A stretch of 64,000 nucleotides of DNA from UBA2336 sp031395485 (GTDB lineage: Bacteria > Bacteroidota > Bacteroidia > Cytophagales > Cyclobacteriaceae): contig JANNUS010000012.1 in assembly GCA_031395485.1 (NCBI GenBank), forward strand, positions 248,001 through 312,000. The letters are read 5' to 3'. Positions 62,866-64,000 of the stretch are shown here, piece after piece (within the stretch, counting starts at the first letter, position 1; each line of letters starts with the position of its first letter). The notes beneath the pieces are model-generated. The model worked only from the letters and a program-made list of their open reading frames with translations, had not been told where the DNA came from and did no database searches. Position numbers and translations under genes: made by a program.

Positions 62866-64000
62866 CTACTCGACCTTAACAATTTTATAAACAGCGTGCT
62901 GTTTACCTCGATCGTAACGTAGTAAATATAGTCCGCATGGCTGGTTGGTCAGCTCAATTAAAAAGCCGGTAGTGCCTGCCGAATGAATTCCCACATCAAT
63001 CGTTACCCCTTCTGGGGTGAAAAGTGAGAAATTTAATGTGCCTGTACGAAATGCATCATTGAACTCAATATTGATTTGATCACTGACTGGATTCGGAAAA
63101 ACAGAAACAAAATCATTAAGCATATCCTCGTTGATCGTGGTAACTAGGTAATTGAAATTAGGGATTCCATAGCCTAATAGATTATCTGGATTGCTGGCCT
63201 GACTAGCCCGCCCACGAATGGTATCTAAAAGTTCCTTGGCTGTTAAGTCCGGTAACATTTGCCAAAGTCCCGCTATTAATGAAGTTGTTAAAGGGGCTGC
63301 AAATGACGTTCCACTCAAGGATGTTAAGAAGCCATTCGCACTAATTACAGATACTGAACTTCCCATAGCCACTACATCAGGTTTTATTCGACCATCCGCT
63401 GACGGGCCAATCGAACTGAAACTACTTATTGTACTTGCTGATGTTACCGAGCCTACGGCCAAAACATTCTCGCCATCTGCAGGGCCACCAATTGTTGTTG
63501 GAGATCCTTGCCCTGCATTTCCAGCACTAGCAACCACTGCCATACCTTTACTTGCAGCAATTTCTGCAGCGCGTGTAATTACAGTTGTTTGGCCATCCAA
63601 ATTGGAAGCTGAATAATCCATAGAAGAATCATCAAATGTTGTATACCCTAATGATGTGCTTATAATATCAACTCCTGCACTATCGGCTTTCTCGGCAGCA
63701 AAGAGCCAGTTATATTCTTCAACTCGAAATTCTGTGTCACTATCCTCTGTTACAAATAGTATAAAATTCGCTTTATACGCACCACCACTAAACTGGCCAT
63801 TTTTAAACGCGGCAATGGTAGACCATACATTGGTTCCATGATTGTGATGTCTGAAAACATTTGATCCGCCTGAAACAAAATCATACGATGTGATAGCATC
63901 GAAACGACCTTCATTAAATACATGTTTAAAAAATGAAATTGTATCAGCTCCCGGAAATCCTGCATCCAAAATTGCAATCAACATTCCCTCTCCCCGATAT
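62866..64000 (-). CDS. S8 subtilisin-type protease with T9SS sorting domain (5' end outside window)
   Basis: Secreted serine protease, open to the window end; visible residues begin YRGEGMLIAILDAGFPGADT. Catalytic triad: Asp in ILDAGF, His in HHNHGTNVWS, Ser in LSGTSFAAP; the oxyanion Asn is in SAGNAGQGSP. At the C-terminus, about residues 285-372 of the visible part form a type A T9SS sorting domain (SVFPNPVSDQINIEF; GLYLLRYDRGKQHAVYKI). This sends it through the type IX system to the surface or medium and is good evidence for a gliding/T9SS-bearing Bacteroidota. The signal peptide and prodomain must lie beyond the window. Confidence 0.93.
   Translation of the reverse strand, partial: YRGEGMLIAILDAGFPGADTISFFKHVFNEGRFDAITSYDFVSGGSNVFRHHNHGTNVWSTIAAFKNGQFSGGAYKANFILFVTEDSDTEFRVEEYNWLFAAEKADSAGVDIISTSLGYTTFDDSSMDYSASNLDGQTTVITRAAEIAASKGMAVVASAGNAGQGSPTTIGGPADGENVLAVGSVTSASTISSFSSIGPSADGRIKPDVVAMGSSVSVISANGFLTSLSGTSFAAPLTTSLIAGLWQMLPDLTAKELLDTIRGRASQASNPDNLLGYGIPNFNYLVTTINEDMLNDFVSVFPNPVSDQINIEFNDAFRTGTLNFSLFTPEGVTIDVGIHSAGTTGFLIELTNQPCGLYLLRYDRGKQHAVYKIVKVE

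Noticed and set aside
1..64000. tRNA, rRNA, CRISPR arrays or intact insertion sequences
   Set aside because: Gaps longer than about 100 bases were read for cloverleaf, direct-repeat-spacer and transposase features and none were convincing.

Overview
The window looks like a chromosomal segment from a Bacteroidota bacterium, most likely a Cytophagales-type gliding or soil lineage. The support is a T9SS-type C-terminal sorting domain on a subtilase, a TonB-dependent receptor paired with a DUF4249 lipoprotein, a DUF5916 protein, a Reg_prop/Y_Y_Y sensor kinase, GloVer and PD40 propeller proteins, many short-N-region lipoproteins, AT-rich leaders that mostly lack Shine-Dalgarno sequences, and moderate GC. 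No rRNA, tRNA, CRISPR array or intact insertion sequence was seen.

Layout. 1-8347: the 3' part of a complex I operon, nuoG (cut by the window edge) then nuoH-I-J-K-L-M-N, tightly packed. 8.6-18.0 kb: cell-envelope and transport genes (DUF5916 protein, MATE exporter, PD40 propeller protein, SGNH hydrolase lipoprotein, TonB receptor with DUF4249 partner). 18.4-20.9 kb: glycogen synthesis pair glgA-glgC, bracketed by two copies of a ~105-bp direct repeat, the second of which is the leader of an unrecognised 979-residue secreted protein. 24.1-30.5 kb (minus strand): a FtsX/MacB-type permease and a NarL-type response regulator with its propeller sensor kinase.

30.6-41.8 kb (plus strand) is the most unusual part. 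It is a run of secreted, lipoprotein and membrane genes starting divergently from the sensor kinase. It contains a hemopexin-repeat protein with a cytolysin-C-terminal-like sandwich, a GloVer lipoprotein, a three-repeat secreted protein, and a LemA / DUF3137 / lipoprotein module present twice around a four-domain lectin protein. The first two genes share an aligned ~80-bp promoter block carrying the perfect palindrome CAGGTAT-AA-ATACCTG; one copy also lies just upstream of the kinase. I infer a two-component regulon governing an exported protein set.

41.9-55 kb is rearranged accessory DNA. It holds a leucine-rich-repeat gene fused out of frame to the 5' end of an alcohol dehydrogenase gene, a polyprenyl-phosphate-sugar glycosyltransferase cluster (two GT39, two GT2, a flippase-like protein, a PHP-like protein), an intact alcohol dehydrogenase followed by a GH97 tail fragment, a LytTR tail fragment, a 26-bp repeat in two copies, dense palindromes, a Fic protein, and a perfect three-way-junction palindrome. 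55.2-64 kb is largely housekeeping on the minus strand: gyrA with a TPR partner, a barrel-like protein, a COG3014-like lipoprotein, an LpoB-like lipoprotein, rpe, and a T9SS subtilase cut by the window end.
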